Source: Phascolarctobacterium_A sp034086985 | Lineage (GTDB): Bacteria > Bacillota > Negativicutes > Acidaminococcales > Acidaminococcaceae | Assembly: GCA_034086985.1 (NCBI GenBank) | Contig: JAXDZG010000023.1 | Span: 62,001-126,000, forward strand | Length of the DNA stretch: 64,000 nt | Reading direction: 5' to 3' | Part shown: one piece after another, positions 1 through 8,664 of the stretch | Layout: each line of letters begins with the position of its first letter | Position numbering within the stretch: the first letter of the stretch is position 1 | Translations under genes and position numbers: made by a program | Notes under the pieces: model-generated | What the model was told of the DNA's origin: nothing | The model's input: the letters and a program-made list of their open reading frames with translations, nothing else | The model's database searches: none

Positions 1-281
1 AGGGGGATGTTCAGTTCCACCCTTTCGCTTAGTCCTGCAGCGTTAGCAATGCGGGTCTTCACCGTGGCCTCGTAGGTGCCATCCCCCTTGGAGCGCACCC
101 TGTAGGCAATACCCTGGCGTTTAAAGGCCAAGTCCTCCGTATCGTAATAGCTGCTCACTAGCCTGCGCTTTTGGCAGCTGCCCTCCCGCAGGGCCTTAGC
201 CACGCAATCCAGCTTTAAAAGCGCTTTCAAATTATCCTTGCTTATTAAAAGCTTTAATTCAATCTCCGTATTTTTTGCCAT
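1..281 (-). CDS. CYTH-domain protein, N-terminal part (runs off the window)
   Basis: The gene starts with ATG at 281 behind GAGAAAGG and is cut by the window edge after about 93 codons. The protein opens MAKNTEIELKL, which carries the ExExK signature (EIELK) of the CYTH / triphosphate tunnel metalloenzyme fold. Typical strand motifs follow: SSYYDTEDLAF and IAYRVRSKGDG, then YEATVKTR. Known members hydrolyse inorganic triphosphate, make cAMP, or are adenylate-cyclase-like, and many bacterial ones are fused to a CHAD domain. The missing C-terminus could therefore hold CHAD. A separate CHAD gene lies at 59434-60780. The domain call is firm; the substrate is unknown. Confidence 0.85.
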   Translation of the reverse strand, partial: MAKNTEIELKLLISKDNLKALLKLDCVAKALREGSCQKRRLVSSYYDTEDLAFKRQGIAYRVRSKGDGTYEATVKTRIANAAGLSERVELNIP

Positions 282-326
282 TCACATCACGACCTTTCTC
301 TTCGTAAGGCATCTATCTTAAAAAAA

Positions 327-1022
327 TCATTTACCAAGGCTCCTCCAGTGTCCCAGCTTGAGCAAGCCCTTGCTGCCAAAGCGTTTTTGCCATAATAGCA
401 GGGGCACACCAAAGGCCAAAATTGTCACCACTACGGCTACATAAAAGCGAGTTGTGCCAAAGGAGTCCGCCAAAAAATTATAGGCAATGGCTCCAGGCAG
501 CATGCCTATCAGGGTCGCCAGGCCATAAACACCAAAGGGCAGGCGCACACTACCGGCAATAATGCTAACCGGGTCATAGGGAAAAAGGGGCACCGTACGC
601 AGCCACAGCATTTTCGTAAAGCTGCCCTGGCCCACCAGATAAGACGTCAAACGTTCGCCCCAGCTGCCACCGAAATTACTGAGTAACCAGTGCCCACCAC
701 CGAAGCGACCTAAGGCGTAGCATAAGCTGGCGCAGCCAAAGCCTCCGGCTAGGAAAAGCACGATGCCCAGCCAGGGCCCAAAGAGCAGGCCAACGCTTAA
801 ATTCAAGAGCAGCGAAGGAAAAAATAGCAGGGGTCTAATGGTGTACACAACCACATAAATCAGGGGAGCCCAGGCCCCAAAGCTCATGACCCAAAGGCGA
901 ATATCCTCCACCGAACTGGGATGGGGATTATAAGGGGAAATATAGAGTCCATAAATAACCAGACCCAAAAGCAGCAGGTACACTGCCACGCGTAATAATA
1001 TATAAATTCTTGCTTGCTTCAT
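327..1022 (-). CDS. TVP38/TMEM64 (VTT-domain) membrane protein
   Basis: This 231-residue integral membrane protein has about five or six hydrophobic segments. The first is at residues 8-27. The central SNARE-associated/VTT block is visible as a proline-containing loop (RPLLFFPSLLLN), a glycine-rich stretch (GGFGCASLCYALGRFGG), and the later RTVPLFPYDPVSIIAGS segment that is typical of TVP38-family members. The family belongs to the DedA superfamily, implicated in lipid scrambling and membrane homeostasis; a specific role here is not evident. ATG at 1022 is preceded by AAAGGATTTAT. It lies 45 bp upstream of the CYTH gene on the same strand and may be co-transcribed with it. Confidence 0.8.
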   Translation of the reverse strand: MKQARIYILLRVAVYLLLLGLVIYGLYISPYNPHPSSVEDIRLWVMSFGAWAPLIYVVVYTIRPLLFFPSLLLNLSVGLLFGPWLGIVLFLAGGFGCASLCYALGRFGGGHWLLSNFGGSWGERLTSYLVGQGSFTKMLWLRTVPLFPYDPVSIIAGSVRLPFGVYGLATLIGMLPGAIAYNFLADSFGTTRFYVAVVVTILAFGVPLLLWQKRFGSKGLLKLGHWRSLGK

Positions 1023-1235
1023 ATAAATCCTTTCTATCCATCTTAATTATAAGACTATTGCCCCCATTTGTGCAAGCTATTGGCCCATATTCTGCAAAAT
1101 TCCTGTGAATGAATATGATTTAATTGTGAACTCGCTTGACTTTAGTCCTCGCTTCGATATAATTAAGGTGTGGTTAAGAACAAGCTAACAAATTTGCTTA
1201 TGACAAATGATTTTTAGTGAAAGTGGGGAAAGAAC

Positions 1236-1787
1236 ATGATTTTTAAATTTGAAGGACAAGCTCCCAAAATCGACGACAAGGCTTATGCCTTTAACACTGC
1301 TACCTTGATTGGTAAAGTAGAAATCAAAGAGTATGCCAGCGTATGGCCCGGCGTTACCATCCGCGGCGACGTCAACCGCATTGAGGTAGGTCGTTATTCC
1401 AATATTCAAGACAACAGCGTGCTCCACGTAGCTGATAATTATGCCTGCATCGTAGGCGATTATGTAACCGTTGGTCACTGCGCTCTGCTCCATGCTTGCA
1501 CCGTTGAAGACCACTGCTTAATCGGTATGCACTCCACTGTTTTGGACGGCGCTGTAATTGGCAAGGGCTCCATTGTTGCTGCCGGTGCTGTAGTTACCAA
1601 GGGCACCATCGTACCGCCCAACAGCTTGGTAGCTGGTATTCCTGCAAAGATCATCAAGACTCTGGACGAAAAGAGCATGGCCTCCATCCACGCCCAAGCT
1701 ATTAAATACAAAGATTTGTGGACCAAGCGCTATGGACTGCTGCCCGATGGTGGTGGCGAAACTTACCACGGCGAAAAAATTGTTTAA
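1236..1787 (+). CDS. gamma-class carbonic anhydrase family protein
   Basis: This 183-residue protein has a left-handed beta-helix with the hexapeptide pattern running from residue 20 to 140. The three zinc-ligand histidines of the gamma-carbonic-anhydrase/YrdA group can be placed at H64 (VLH), H81 and H86 (GHCALLH), and the R43/D45 pair (RGDVN) precedes them. Known relatives hydrate CO2 or act as metal-binding hexapeptide proteins; activity cannot be told from sequence. ATG at 1236 follows GGGGAAAG. It stands as a single gene between convergent neighbours and is closed by the hairpin at 1869-1901. Confidence 0.88.
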   Translation: MIFKFEGQAPKIDDKAYAFNTATLIGKVEIKEYASVWPGVTIRGDVNRIEVGRYSNIQDNSVLHVADNYACIVGDYVTVGHCALLHACTVEDHCLIGMHSTVLDGAVIGKGSIVAAGAVVTKGTIVPPNSLVAGIPAKIIKTLDEKSMASIHAQAIKYKDLWTKRYGLLPDGGGETYHGEKIV

Positions 1788-1868
1788 TTGTTTGTCTTTA
1801 ATTGTTAATCTTTAATTTTTAACACACTATTAAGTAAAAAAACTTCCAAATTTCCTCTCAACATAAGC

Positions 1869-1901
1869 AAGGCTGCCCCACTAACGTGGGGCAGCCTTTT
1901 T
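1869..1901 (+). terminator. Rho-independent terminator after the carbonic anhydrase gene
   Basis: A perfect 13-bp stem (AAGGCTGCCCCAC / GTGGGGCAGCCTT) with a TAAC loop is followed by a short T run. It sits between convergent genes and can also serve the GGDEF gene on the other strand. Confidence 0.9.
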
Positions 1902-1918
1902 AGTTACCATATAATCCT

Positions 1919-4036
1919 TTACTTTCTACTTTTGGCCTTAAAGGCTTTTTTGTTGGCATACATCTCTTCATCTGCATAGTGCAGCAGCTCGCCCATGGTC
2001 ACGCCCTTATAATCGCCACTGTAGGCGTAGCCTGTAGAATAGCTCAGCTGGAACTTATCATTCTGCTTATTAAAATGCTTAATAAGCTCCTCCACATCCC
2101 TAAGGATATCCTTGACCTCTCCCTTGCTAGAAACTCCCTCAGCAATCATGATAAATTCATCGCCACCAAAGCGTCCCACAAAATATTCACAGGGCACTAC
2201 CTGCCTTAACAGATTGGCAAAGCTATAAATCATTAAATCGCCCATTTCGTGACCTAAAGTGTCATTAACTACCTTTAAGTCATTTAAATCAAACATACAG
2301 CAGGCTGTAGGCTTGCTAACGGGGTCAGGCACAGCAAGCAAATCCTCGCATTTATTCTTGTTGGGCAGACCTGTGGCAAAGTCAACGTAAATCTTCTTGT
2401 TTAACTCAAGATTGTACTGACACAGGGTAGCCTCACGGCGTTTGGTCATCACGTAATGCATACCAAAGCCTGCCAATAAAAGCGTTAACACAAAGCCACT
2501 AAAGAGCACAAGATAGATATGTCGGCGCAGGAACTGAGTCAAGCTAGGCTCAGGGATTGCATAGCCACCTTCAATAATGGACTTGCTGATGGTTTCGTTG
2601 CCAATACCAGCCAAGCTCTTTTTCATAAAGGAATACATGTTAATGTTATTCCTAGCAACAGCAAAGCCCACCGGAACCACAAAACCAGTATTAATTAAAT
2701 TGCAATCCTCCAAATCATTTAACTCATGACGATAAGCGTAATACGTATCCGTAGTCAGCAAGGTTGCTGTGGCCTCGCCCTTAATCACTGCTTTGATACA
2801 AGCATCCTTATCCATGAACTCTACAATTTTAGACTTGGGATAATGCTCACGAGCAATATATTTTTGCAGAGGACTATTTTGTGCAACTGCAATAACCGAG
2901 GTAGTCTTAGCAGTATACTCCCCGTTAAAGAGCAGCATTAAATAGGCCTGGGTAAGTGGTCTTGTAATCATCAGATTATTGTTTTCTGCCGTCCAATAGC
3001 TGGAATAAGCCGGAAAAATAGCATCAACCTCACCCTTATCCAGAGCAGCACGCATGGACTCCAAATCATTATATAGCTTGGTCTCCAAATGAATGCGATA
3101 ACGCTTCTCCACATGTTCCTTGTATACCCCTAAAATACCAACCAAATCCTTCTTTTTACCATCCCAGCTGGCATAGGGCAAGGAATTATTGATGTAGCCG
3201 ACAACTACCGTACCTTTTTCATTAAGCCATAAGCGCTCCTGGGCGCTCATGCCTGAATCATTAGCCGAAGTATTACCATAATACTTTAGGTATACCTTTT
3301 CATTATAGTACCAATCGGACTGTAATATTCTGGCTTGGGCAGCATTGAGCTCCTGCAAGATATCAGGACGACTCTTGTTGACACCAAAGAAGAAAGGTGA
3401 TTCGCCTATTTTGGCCACAGAATACCAATGATACAAGCTATTAGGATCATCAATAACGTTTGTAGCTACTGTTGCATCCAGCTTACCCATGTTCATATCA
3501 TTGGTGCGCGACTTACTACTTTTATAATACACAAGCTCACACTTTATATTATTCTTTTTTAACCATTGTTGAAAGAGATCAGCCTGAAGACTATTCTTAT
3601 TGATGCCTACACGCTTATTGCTCAGAGTAGACAGATCATCACCCCTAATATCAGCTCGGTCCTCACGAACATACAGATAGTAATGCTCTCTCCCCTGCTC
3701 CTCGGTGCCGAAGCTCATGGTTTCGGCTCGTTTAGACGTATAGGATAAATTACCCATTACATCTATCTCACCCTTTTGCAGCTTTTCCAGAAGGTCGCTA
3801 AAGCCACCATAAACGTACTCATAACGCCAATTTGCATAATAAGCTAACTGTTGCAGATATTCATATCCATAGCCAACTTTAGGTTCGCCTGCACTGCCCT
3901 CTTGATATCCTTTATAGAGCACATAACCAACTCGCACTGTTTTAGGCTGTTGCTCTGCCCCATGTACTTCTAAGGCAAAAAGACCGTTGACAAGCACGCA
4001 AAGAACCGTAAAGATAATTCCCATCAACTTGCGCAT
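1919..4036 (-). CDS. membrane diguanylate cyclase with two periplasmic binding-protein sensor domains
   Basis: The 705-residue protein has an N-terminal signal sequence (residues 1-27), then two tandem type-3 solute-binding-like domains (about 30-265 and 270-500), one transmembrane helix near 507-527, and a GGDEF domain at 535-700. The active-site GGDEF lies at residues 624-628 (GRFGGDEFIM). The RxxD inhibitory site expected nine residues before GGDEF is absent (PCEY instead), so product inhibition through a classic I-site is not expected. The layout resembles BvgS/EvgS-type Venus-flytrap sensors coupled to cyclic-di-GMP synthesis. It is probably a receptor for an amino-acid-like ligand; the ligand is unknown. 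It is a single gene in the minus direction. Confidence 0.88.
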   Translation of the reverse strand: MRKLMGIIFTVLCVLVNGLFALEVHGAEQQPKTVRVGYVLYKGYQEGSAGEPKVGYGYEYLQQLAYYANWRYEYVYGGFSDLLEKLQKGEIDVMGNLSYTSKRAETMSFGTEEQGREHYYLYVREDRADIRGDDLSTLSNKRVGINKNSLQADLFQQWLKKNNIKCELVYYKSSKSRTNDMNMGKLDATVATNVIDDPNSLYHWYSVAKIGESPFFFGVNKSRPDILQELNAAQARILQSDWYYNEKVYLKYYGNTSANDSGMSAQERLWLNEKGTVVVGYINNSLPYASWDGKKKDLVGILGVYKEHVEKRYRIHLETKLYNDLESMRAALDKGEVDAIFPAYSSYWTAENNNLMITRPLTQAYLMLLFNGEYTAKTTSVIAVAQNSPLQKYIAREHYPKSKIVEFMDKDACIKAVIKGEATATLLTTDTYYAYRHELNDLEDCNLINTGFVVPVGFAVARNNINMYSFMKKSLAGIGNETISKSIIEGGYAIPEPSLTQFLRRHIYLVLFSGFVLTLLLAGFGMHYVMTKRREATLCQYNLELNKKIYVDFATGLPNKNKCEDLLAVPDPVSKPTACCMFDLNDLKVVNDTLGHEMGDLMIYSFANLLRQVVPCEYFVGRFGGDEFIMIAEGVSSKGEVKDILRDVEELIKHFNKQNDKFQLSYSTGYAYSGDYKGVTMGELLHYADEEMYANKKAFKAKSRK

Positions 4037-4140
4037 CTTTCATCGCACCTCTTATTATTTTATAATTTTATAAACAAAGCCGTTCCAATACCACTCCTCT
4101 ATTGTACATTATATAATTAGAATATGCAATATAGGTACAA

Positions 4141-4172
4141 AAAAGCTCTCACTCATAAAGCGAGAGCTTTTT
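4141..4172 (-). terminator. Rho-independent terminator downstream of the NamZ-like gene
   Basis: Complementary arms AAAAGCTCTC and GAGAGCTTTT are separated by about 11 nt, with T/A runs on both sides. It lies 40 bp past the stop of the minus-strand gene at 4212. Confidence 0.8.
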
Positions 4173-4211
4173 ATAGTTTTTATGATTATAAAGAAAATAT
4201 ATTCTATATAC

Positions 4212-5453
4212 TTATCGGTATAGCTTGTGTTCCTTAGCTTTATGCACAAAGTCAGCTACTTCCTGCTGCCAACGAGAAAAAACGTCTTTTGGGGGCAGGC
4301 CCTCGCGAGAGCTGCTTTCGCCTAGATTCGTATCTATTTTGTAACCCTTCAGGCCATAGCCACGCTCCTTAAAGGTTAATAGCCCCGGATAGAGCTTACG
4401 CAGGGTCTGCAAAATCATGTAGCTGGCCTCAGCTAAATTAGCCTTATCCTTGTCGAGGATGTAAATTTCTACACCCTGCACCAGTTTACCGGCGTAGGCG
4501 CCCGCTTCGGGGATAAAGGCCGTGGCACGAAAGCCTATGCCAGGCAGCTTGAGCTCGTCCAAGGCCTGCTTCACCTCCGCCCCATCCATAAAGGGCGCGG
4601 CCACGAAGTGGAATGGCTTGCCCGTGCCGATGCCCACGGATAAATTGCCATTGCCCAAATTGCCTGTTACGCAATAGAGATAGGCGCATTCCGCCGTAGG
4701 AATGCGGGGTGAGGTCTGCACCCAAGGCAGGTTCGTCTCCGACCAATCCATGCTGGCGCGATAATTTTGCATGGGCACGACCTCCAGTTTACAGTTGATG
4801 CCCTCCTCCTTATTAATGTAGCGCGCAAATTCCCCGATGGTCAGGCCATGACGCAGGGGAATGGGATAAAGGCCTATGAAGGTTGCAAATTCCGGCTTCA
4901 GCACCGGCCCCTGCATCTTATCACCCAAGGGATTGGGTCTATCCAAAACTACTACCTGCTTATCATACTTGGCACAGGCCTCCATAATATATGCTAAGGA
5001 TGAAAAATAAGTGTAGTGACGTACACCCACATCCTGAATATCCACCACCATGGTATCGACTCTATCCAGCATCTCCTTGCTGGGCCTGCGGCTAGCGCCG
5101 TACAGGCTCAGCACGGGGATGCCCTTATATTCACTGCTGGCAAATTCTTTGCCAGCCTCCACCGCGCCAAACAAGCCATGCTCCGGCACAAATAACGCGC
5201 TTACCACATACCTATCCCGCAGAATATCTACGCTGGAGCGCAGCTGGCTGTCCACCCCCGTTTGGTTGGTGAAAAGCCCCAGCCGCTTGCCCTCCAGCAA
5301 GCTTTGCACAGCCGGCTCATAGACGCGTTCAATGCCTAGCTGCACCCTTAGTGCAGCTTCATTGCCCGCTACTCCCTGCTTCTTCGCCTGGGTACCCATG
5401 CAGCCAGCCAAGAACAATATACAGAAAAACAAAAATAAAATCTTACGCAACAA
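4212..5453 (-). CDS. namZ: DUF1343 / NamZ-type exo-beta-N-acetylmuramidase lipoprotein
   Basis: The predicted lipoprotein has a signal peptide ending in the lipobox LAGC (residues 15-18) and a DUF1343 body. Recognisable family blocks are GLFTNQTGVD, FVPEHGLFG, DIQDVGVRHYTY, VLDRPNPLG and SPRIPTAECAYLYCVTGNLG. Bacillus YbbC/NamZ of this family releases N-acetylmuramic acid from the non-reducing end of peptidoglycan fragments, so a role in wall recycling outside the inner membrane is likely. The start is uncertain: both candidate codons are TTG (5453 and 5450), with AAGGAG about 13 nt upstream. Length (413) is normal for the family with a signal peptide. No other muropeptide gene is adjacent. 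Confidence 0.85.
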   Translation of the reverse strand: MLRKILFLFFCILFLAGCMGTQAKKQGVAGNEAALRVQLGIERVYEPAVQSLLEGKRLGLFTNQTGVDSQLRSSVDILRDRYVVSALFVPEHGLFGAVEAGKEFASSEYKGIPVLSLYGASRRPSKEMLDRVDTMVVDIQDVGVRHYTYFSSLAYIMEACAKYDKQVVVLDRPNPLGDKMQGPVLKPEFATFIGLYPIPLRHGLTIGEFARYINKEEGINCKLEVVPMQNYRASMDWSETNLPWVQTSPRIPTAECAYLYCVTGNLGNGNLSVGIGTGKPFHFVAAPFMDGAEVKQALDELKLPGIGFRATAFIPEAGAYAGKLVQGVEIYILDKDKANLAEASYMILQTLRKLYPGLLTFKERGYGLKGYKIDTNLGESSSREGLPPKDVFSRWQQEVADFVHKAKEHKLYR

Positions 5454-5479
5454 AGCCTTAGCTCTCCTTTGCTTGTGAC

Positions 5480-5514
5480 AAAAGTGGCAGGCGCCTTAGC
5501 TCGGCACCTGCCAC
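5480..5514 (-). terminator. Rho-independent terminator of hpf
   Basis: On the minus strand the stem GTGGCAGGTGCC / GGCGCCTGCCAC (one wobble pair) is followed by TTTTG. It lies 27 bp after the hpf stop codon. Confidence 0.88.
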
Positions 5515-5540
5515 GCAAATCTACTTATATGCTGTTAAAA

Positions 5541-6074
5541 CTATTTGAGTTCCGGGGTCAGCAGGCCATATTTGCCATCCTTGCGGCGATAAACCACATT
5601 GGTGCTGCCCAAATCCGGATCAAAGAATACAAAGAAATCGTGATTCAAGAGATTCATCTGCAAAATTGCTTCCTCTGGAGTCATGGGATGCATGGTGAAG
5701 TGCTTATTCTTGATGATTTCAAATTCTTCATCAGCAGCTTCAGGTGCTGCAGCCGGTGCAGGCTCCGTATCAGCAAAATTGGAGTATTTTCTCTTCATGA
5801 GACGGGTCTTATATTTATGGATTTGACGCTCAATCTTTTCTACAACCAGATCAATGGAGCTATACATGTCCTTGGTAGTTTCTTGGGCTCTCAGCAAAAT
5901 GCCACTAGCAGGTACGGTAATTTCCACAATGTGGTTACCATGCTCCACCTTCAACACTGCAGAAATGTCGCCAACGGTCTTAAACTGTTTGGTAACCTTC
6001 GTAATCTTTTTCTCCACATACTCTTTCAAAGCCGGAGTTACGTTAATGTTTCTGCCTTTTACGTTTACGCTCAT
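5541..6074 (-). CDS. hpf: long-form ribosome hibernation promoting factor
   Basis: The 177-residue protein starts MSVNVKGRNINVTPALKEYV, the typical HPF/RaiA N-terminal fold (residues 1-100). A linker rich in Ala/Glu follows (about 105-125). The C-terminal dimerisation domain of long HPF begins near residue 125 (IIKNKHFTMHPMTPEEAI) and ends DGKYGLLTP. Long HPF dimerises 70S ribosomes into inactive 100S particles in stationary phase. The start ATG at 6074 is set by AGGAGG 8 nt upstream. A terminator lies directly after the gene and about 230 bp without genes precede it, so it is a single transcription unit. Confidence 0.95.
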   Translation of the reverse strand: MSVNVKGRNINVTPALKEYVEKKITKVTKQFKTVGDISAVLKVEHGNHIVEITVPASGILLRAQETTKDMYSSIDLVVEKIERQIHKYKTRLMKRKYSNFADTEPAPAAAPEAADEEFEIIKNKHFTMHPMTPEEAILQMNLLNHDFFVFFDPDLGSTNVVYRRKDGKYGLLTPELK

Positions 6075-6308
6075 AATTCATGCCTCCTTAGGTATGTCAC
6101 GGAAGTCAAGAAGCCTTGCGTAGTCTTCCATGCTACCTTTTTTATCCAAGGGTTCAGGCTTCATCCCTTTGCTTATATAGTTCGCTATAGGGTCCAAAAC
6201 TCCTGCTGCATTTATCATTTTTGCGTGAACTTTTCGTGAAACATTGTGAAAGTGTTACATTTTGACACTCAAATCCCTAAACCAGCCCGCAACTGAAGCA
6301 GGTCAAGC

Positions 6309-7040
6309 CTAGAGAATTTTGGACAGGAAGCTCTTGCAGCGCTCGGTCTTAGGATTACCGAACAGCTCCTCAGGAGTGCCCTCCTCTTGGATAATACCGC
6401 CATCCACAAAGCACACTCTGTCGCCTACCTCGCGAGCAAAGCCCATTTCATGGGTAACCACAGCCATGGTCATACCCTCGTTGGCCAGCTCCTTCATAAC
6501 GTCCAGTACCTCGTTAACCATCTCCGGATCCAGCGCACTGGTGGGCTCGTCAAAGAGCAGAGCCTTGGGCTTCATGCAGAGAGCACGGGCGATGGCCACA
6601 CGTTGCTGCTGACCGCCGGACAACTGGTCGGGATAGCTATGCGCCTTATCCAGTAGGCCAACCTTCTTCAGGTATTTGGTAGCGGTTTCCTCGGCCTCTT
6701 CCTTTTTAACGCCACGCACCTTCATGGGTGCCAGCATCAGGTTCTGCATGACATCCATGTGAGGGAAGAGGTTGAAGCGCTGGAACACCATGCCAACCTC
6801 CTTGCGCACCTCGTTAATATTGGCCTCGCCATTTAAAGGAATGCCATCGATAACGATGCTGCCACCGGTGGGCTCCTCTAAATAGTTTATGCAGCGCAGC
6901 AAGGTGCTCTTACCACTGCCGGAGGGCCCGATGATTACCACTACTTCCTTTTCCTTGATGGTCAGATTAACACCATTTAAAACATGCAAATCACCAAAGC
7001 TCTTTTTTAAGTCGGTAATTACAATCATATCCTTGCTCAT
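6309..7040 (-). CDS. polar amino-acid ABC transporter ATPase
   Basis: This 243-residue GlnQ/HisP-type ATPase has Walker A (GPSGSGKST, near 39-47), the Q-loop (VFQRFNLFPHM), the signature LSGGQQQRVAIARAL, Walker B (ALLFDEPTSALD) and the switch histidine (VVTHEMGFA). It energises uptake through the permease encoded immediately upstream, whose stop overlaps this start (ATGA). It is the last gene of the four-gene unit binding protein - binding protein - permease - ATPase. The substrate is probably a polar or charged amino acid; sequence alone does not fix which. Confidence 0.92.
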   Translation of the reverse strand: MSKDMIVITDLKKSFGDLHVLNGVNLTIKEKEVVVIIGPSGSGKSTLLRCINYLEEPTGGSIVIDGIPLNGEANINEVRKEVGMVFQRFNLFPHMDVMQNLMLAPMKVRGVKKEEAEETATKYLKKVGLLDKAHSYPDQLSGGQQQRVAIARALCMKPKALLFDEPTSALDPEMVNEVLDVMKELANEGMTMAVVTHEMGFAREVGDRVCFVDGGIIQEEGTPEELFGNPKTERCKSFLSKIL

Positions 7041-7693
7041 TTTGTATCAAACCTCCGCTCCAAATAACCTGTGAACCTAGCTACAGCAAAGGTCATAATC
7101 AAATAAACAAAGGCTACTGCCATCCAAATTTCGAAAGAAGCATAGGTGCGGGCAATAATCAATTGGCCGCGACGGGTCAGCTCCTCGAAGCCGATAACGG
7201 ATACCAGGGAGGAGTCCTTCAGCATAGCGATAAACTCATTGCCCAAGGGCGGAATAATGCGCTTAAAGGCCTGGGGCATAATGATGTAACGCATGGTCTG
7301 AGCCCAGCTCATGCCCAGGCTACGACCGGCTTCCATTTGGCCCTTGTCGATGGACTGGATGCCTGCGCGGAAAATTTCCGCAATATAGGCACCACTATTG
7401 ATGGAGCAGGCGGAAATCGCTGCTACAAAGGGGTCCACACGACTGCCGATAATACCCGGCAGGGCAAAATATACCAAAAAGATTTGTACCAAGAGCGGGG
7501 TACCGCGAATAAAGTCAACATATACATTGGCAATATAGCGGATGGGCTTAATATTGCACAGACGGGCAATACCCACCATGCAACCGATTACCAGGCCCAA
7601 AAACACGCTCATGGCCGTAATTTCCACGGTGATGCCGGCACCGGCAATCAAAAGTGGCAAAGACTTGACCATTAAATCAATGTTTAGCTCCAT
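7037..7693 (-). CDS. polar amino-acid ABC transporter permease
   Basis: This 218-residue HisM/GlnP-type inner-membrane permease has about five helices. The EAA loop is seen as EAGRSLGMSWAQTMRYIIMP with the following LPPLGNEFIAMLKDSSL, which contacts the ATPase. I chose ATG at 7693, because GGAG stands 6 nt upstream; the longer reading frame starting with TTG at 7705 would place that ribosome site inside the coding sequence. The gene overlaps the ATPase by 4 nt. Only one permease is present, so a homodimeric channel is likely. Confidence 0.9.
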   Translation of the reverse strand: MELNIDLMVKSLPLLIAGAGITVEITAMSVFLGLVIGCMVGIARLCNIKPIRYIANVYVDFIRGTPLLVQIFLVYFALPGIIGSRVDPFVAAISACSINSGAYIAEIFRAGIQSIDKGQMEAGRSLGMSWAQTMRYIIMPQAFKRIIPPLGNEFIAMLKDSSLVSVIGFEELTRRGQLIIARTYASFEIWMAVAFVYLIMTFAVARFTGYLERRFDTK

Positions 7694-7767
7694 AATATTC
7701 TCCAATTTCTTCTCGTATTTTTAACAGCTTTTAGTCATGCAAAGCAAAGTATTTTTAGGCTAACCTC

Positions 7768-8544
7768 TTATTTTTTCTCGCCAAACCATTTCTTGTAAAT
7801 CTTATCAAATTCGCCGTTCTTTTTCAGCTCAGCCATAGCCTTGTTAATGTCAGCAGCCAGCTTGCTGTCCTTTTTCACAGCGATGCCATATTGTTCAGCT
7901 TCCATTTTTTCGCCTACGGTCTTGGCAAATTTGTCGCCACCCTTAGCCAGGAAATATTCCATAACCGGCAGGTCACCAATAACAGCATCTGCACCATTAT
8001 TCTTCAGCTCCAAAGCAGCCAAATCCTGAGTATTGAAGGTAGTAACCTTAGCGCCTTCAACCTTTCTGGATTTCATTTCGCCGGTGGTGCCGATTTGAGC
8101 AGCAATGCGTTTACCCTTTAAGTCATTAATGGACTTAATATCCTTATTGTCCTTATTAACCAGCACAATCAGGCCGGAGGTGTAATAGGGCTCGGAGAAG
8201 GTAACTGCTTTTTTGCGCTCCTCGGTAATGGTCATACCAGCGATGGAAGCATCGATATTGCCTGCGTTCAGGGCAGGAATCAAAGCATCAAAGCCCATGC
8301 TCACGATTTCTACCTTAAAACCCATTTGCTTGCCAATAGCACGAATCAAATCCATATCAAAGCCAATGTACTCCTTGGTGCCTTCCTCCGGAAATTCAAA
8401 GGGAGCAAAAGCAGGCTCGGTGCCAACACGCAAAACCTTAGCAGGCTCTGCCTTTTTAGCTTCCTTTTTCTCACCGCCGCAGCCAGCCAGCATCATGCTG
8501 CATGCCATAACAGCCATCATTAAAAATACTAATAATTTTTTCAT
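7768..8544 (-). CDS. amino-acid ABC transporter binding lipoprotein (copy nearest the permease)
   Basis: The 258-residue type-3 solute-binding protein has a lipoprotein signal with lipobox LAGC (residues 19-22) and a charged linker (GGEKKEAKKAEPAK). It then shows the family blocks LRVGTEPAFAPFEF, IGFDMDLIRAIGKQMG, AGMTITEERKKAVTFSEPYY and QIGTTGE. It captures an amino acid outside the inner membrane for the permease downstream. It is a close paralogue of the protein encoded just upstream (8665-9447): the linker and most motifs are identical, while residues lining the pocket region differ (for example SIAGMTI against IAAGMSI). Confidence 0.9.
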   Translation of the reverse strand: MKKLLVFLMMAVMACSMMLAGCGGEKKEAKKAEPAKVLRVGTEPAFAPFEFPEEGTKEYIGFDMDLIRAIGKQMGFKVEIVSMGFDALIPALNAGNIDASIAGMTITEERKKAVTFSEPYYTSGLIVLVNKDNKDIKSINDLKGKRIAAQIGTTGEMKSRKVEGAKVTTFNTQDLAALELKNNGADAVIGDLPVMEYFLAKGGDKFAKTVGEKMEAEQYGIAVKKDSKLAADINKAMAELKKNGEFDKIYKKWFGEKK

Positions 8545-8602
8545 TTTGAGTCCCCCTCATTTTCTTTTTTATTTTCTATTTTAAGCATTACAAATGCCTA
8601 AA

Positions 8603-8652
8603 AACACTAACGGAGCACATGCGATTCTACACCACATTGTGCTCCGTTTCGA
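8603..8652 (-). terminator. hairpin / partial terminator between the two binding-protein genes
   Basis: On the minus strand, AACGGAGCACA pairs with TGTGCTCCGTT across an 18-nt loop and is followed by AGTGTTTTTAGG. It lies in the 120-bp gap between the paralogous genes. It probably lets the first binding protein be made in excess, with read-through to the transporter. Confidence 0.7.
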
Positions 8653-8664
8653 GAACCGACTTTA

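Noticed and set aside
5469..6239. 256-residue plus-strand ORF opposite hpf
   Set aside because: It crosses the hpf terminator and the hpf gene itself and has no recognisable domain.
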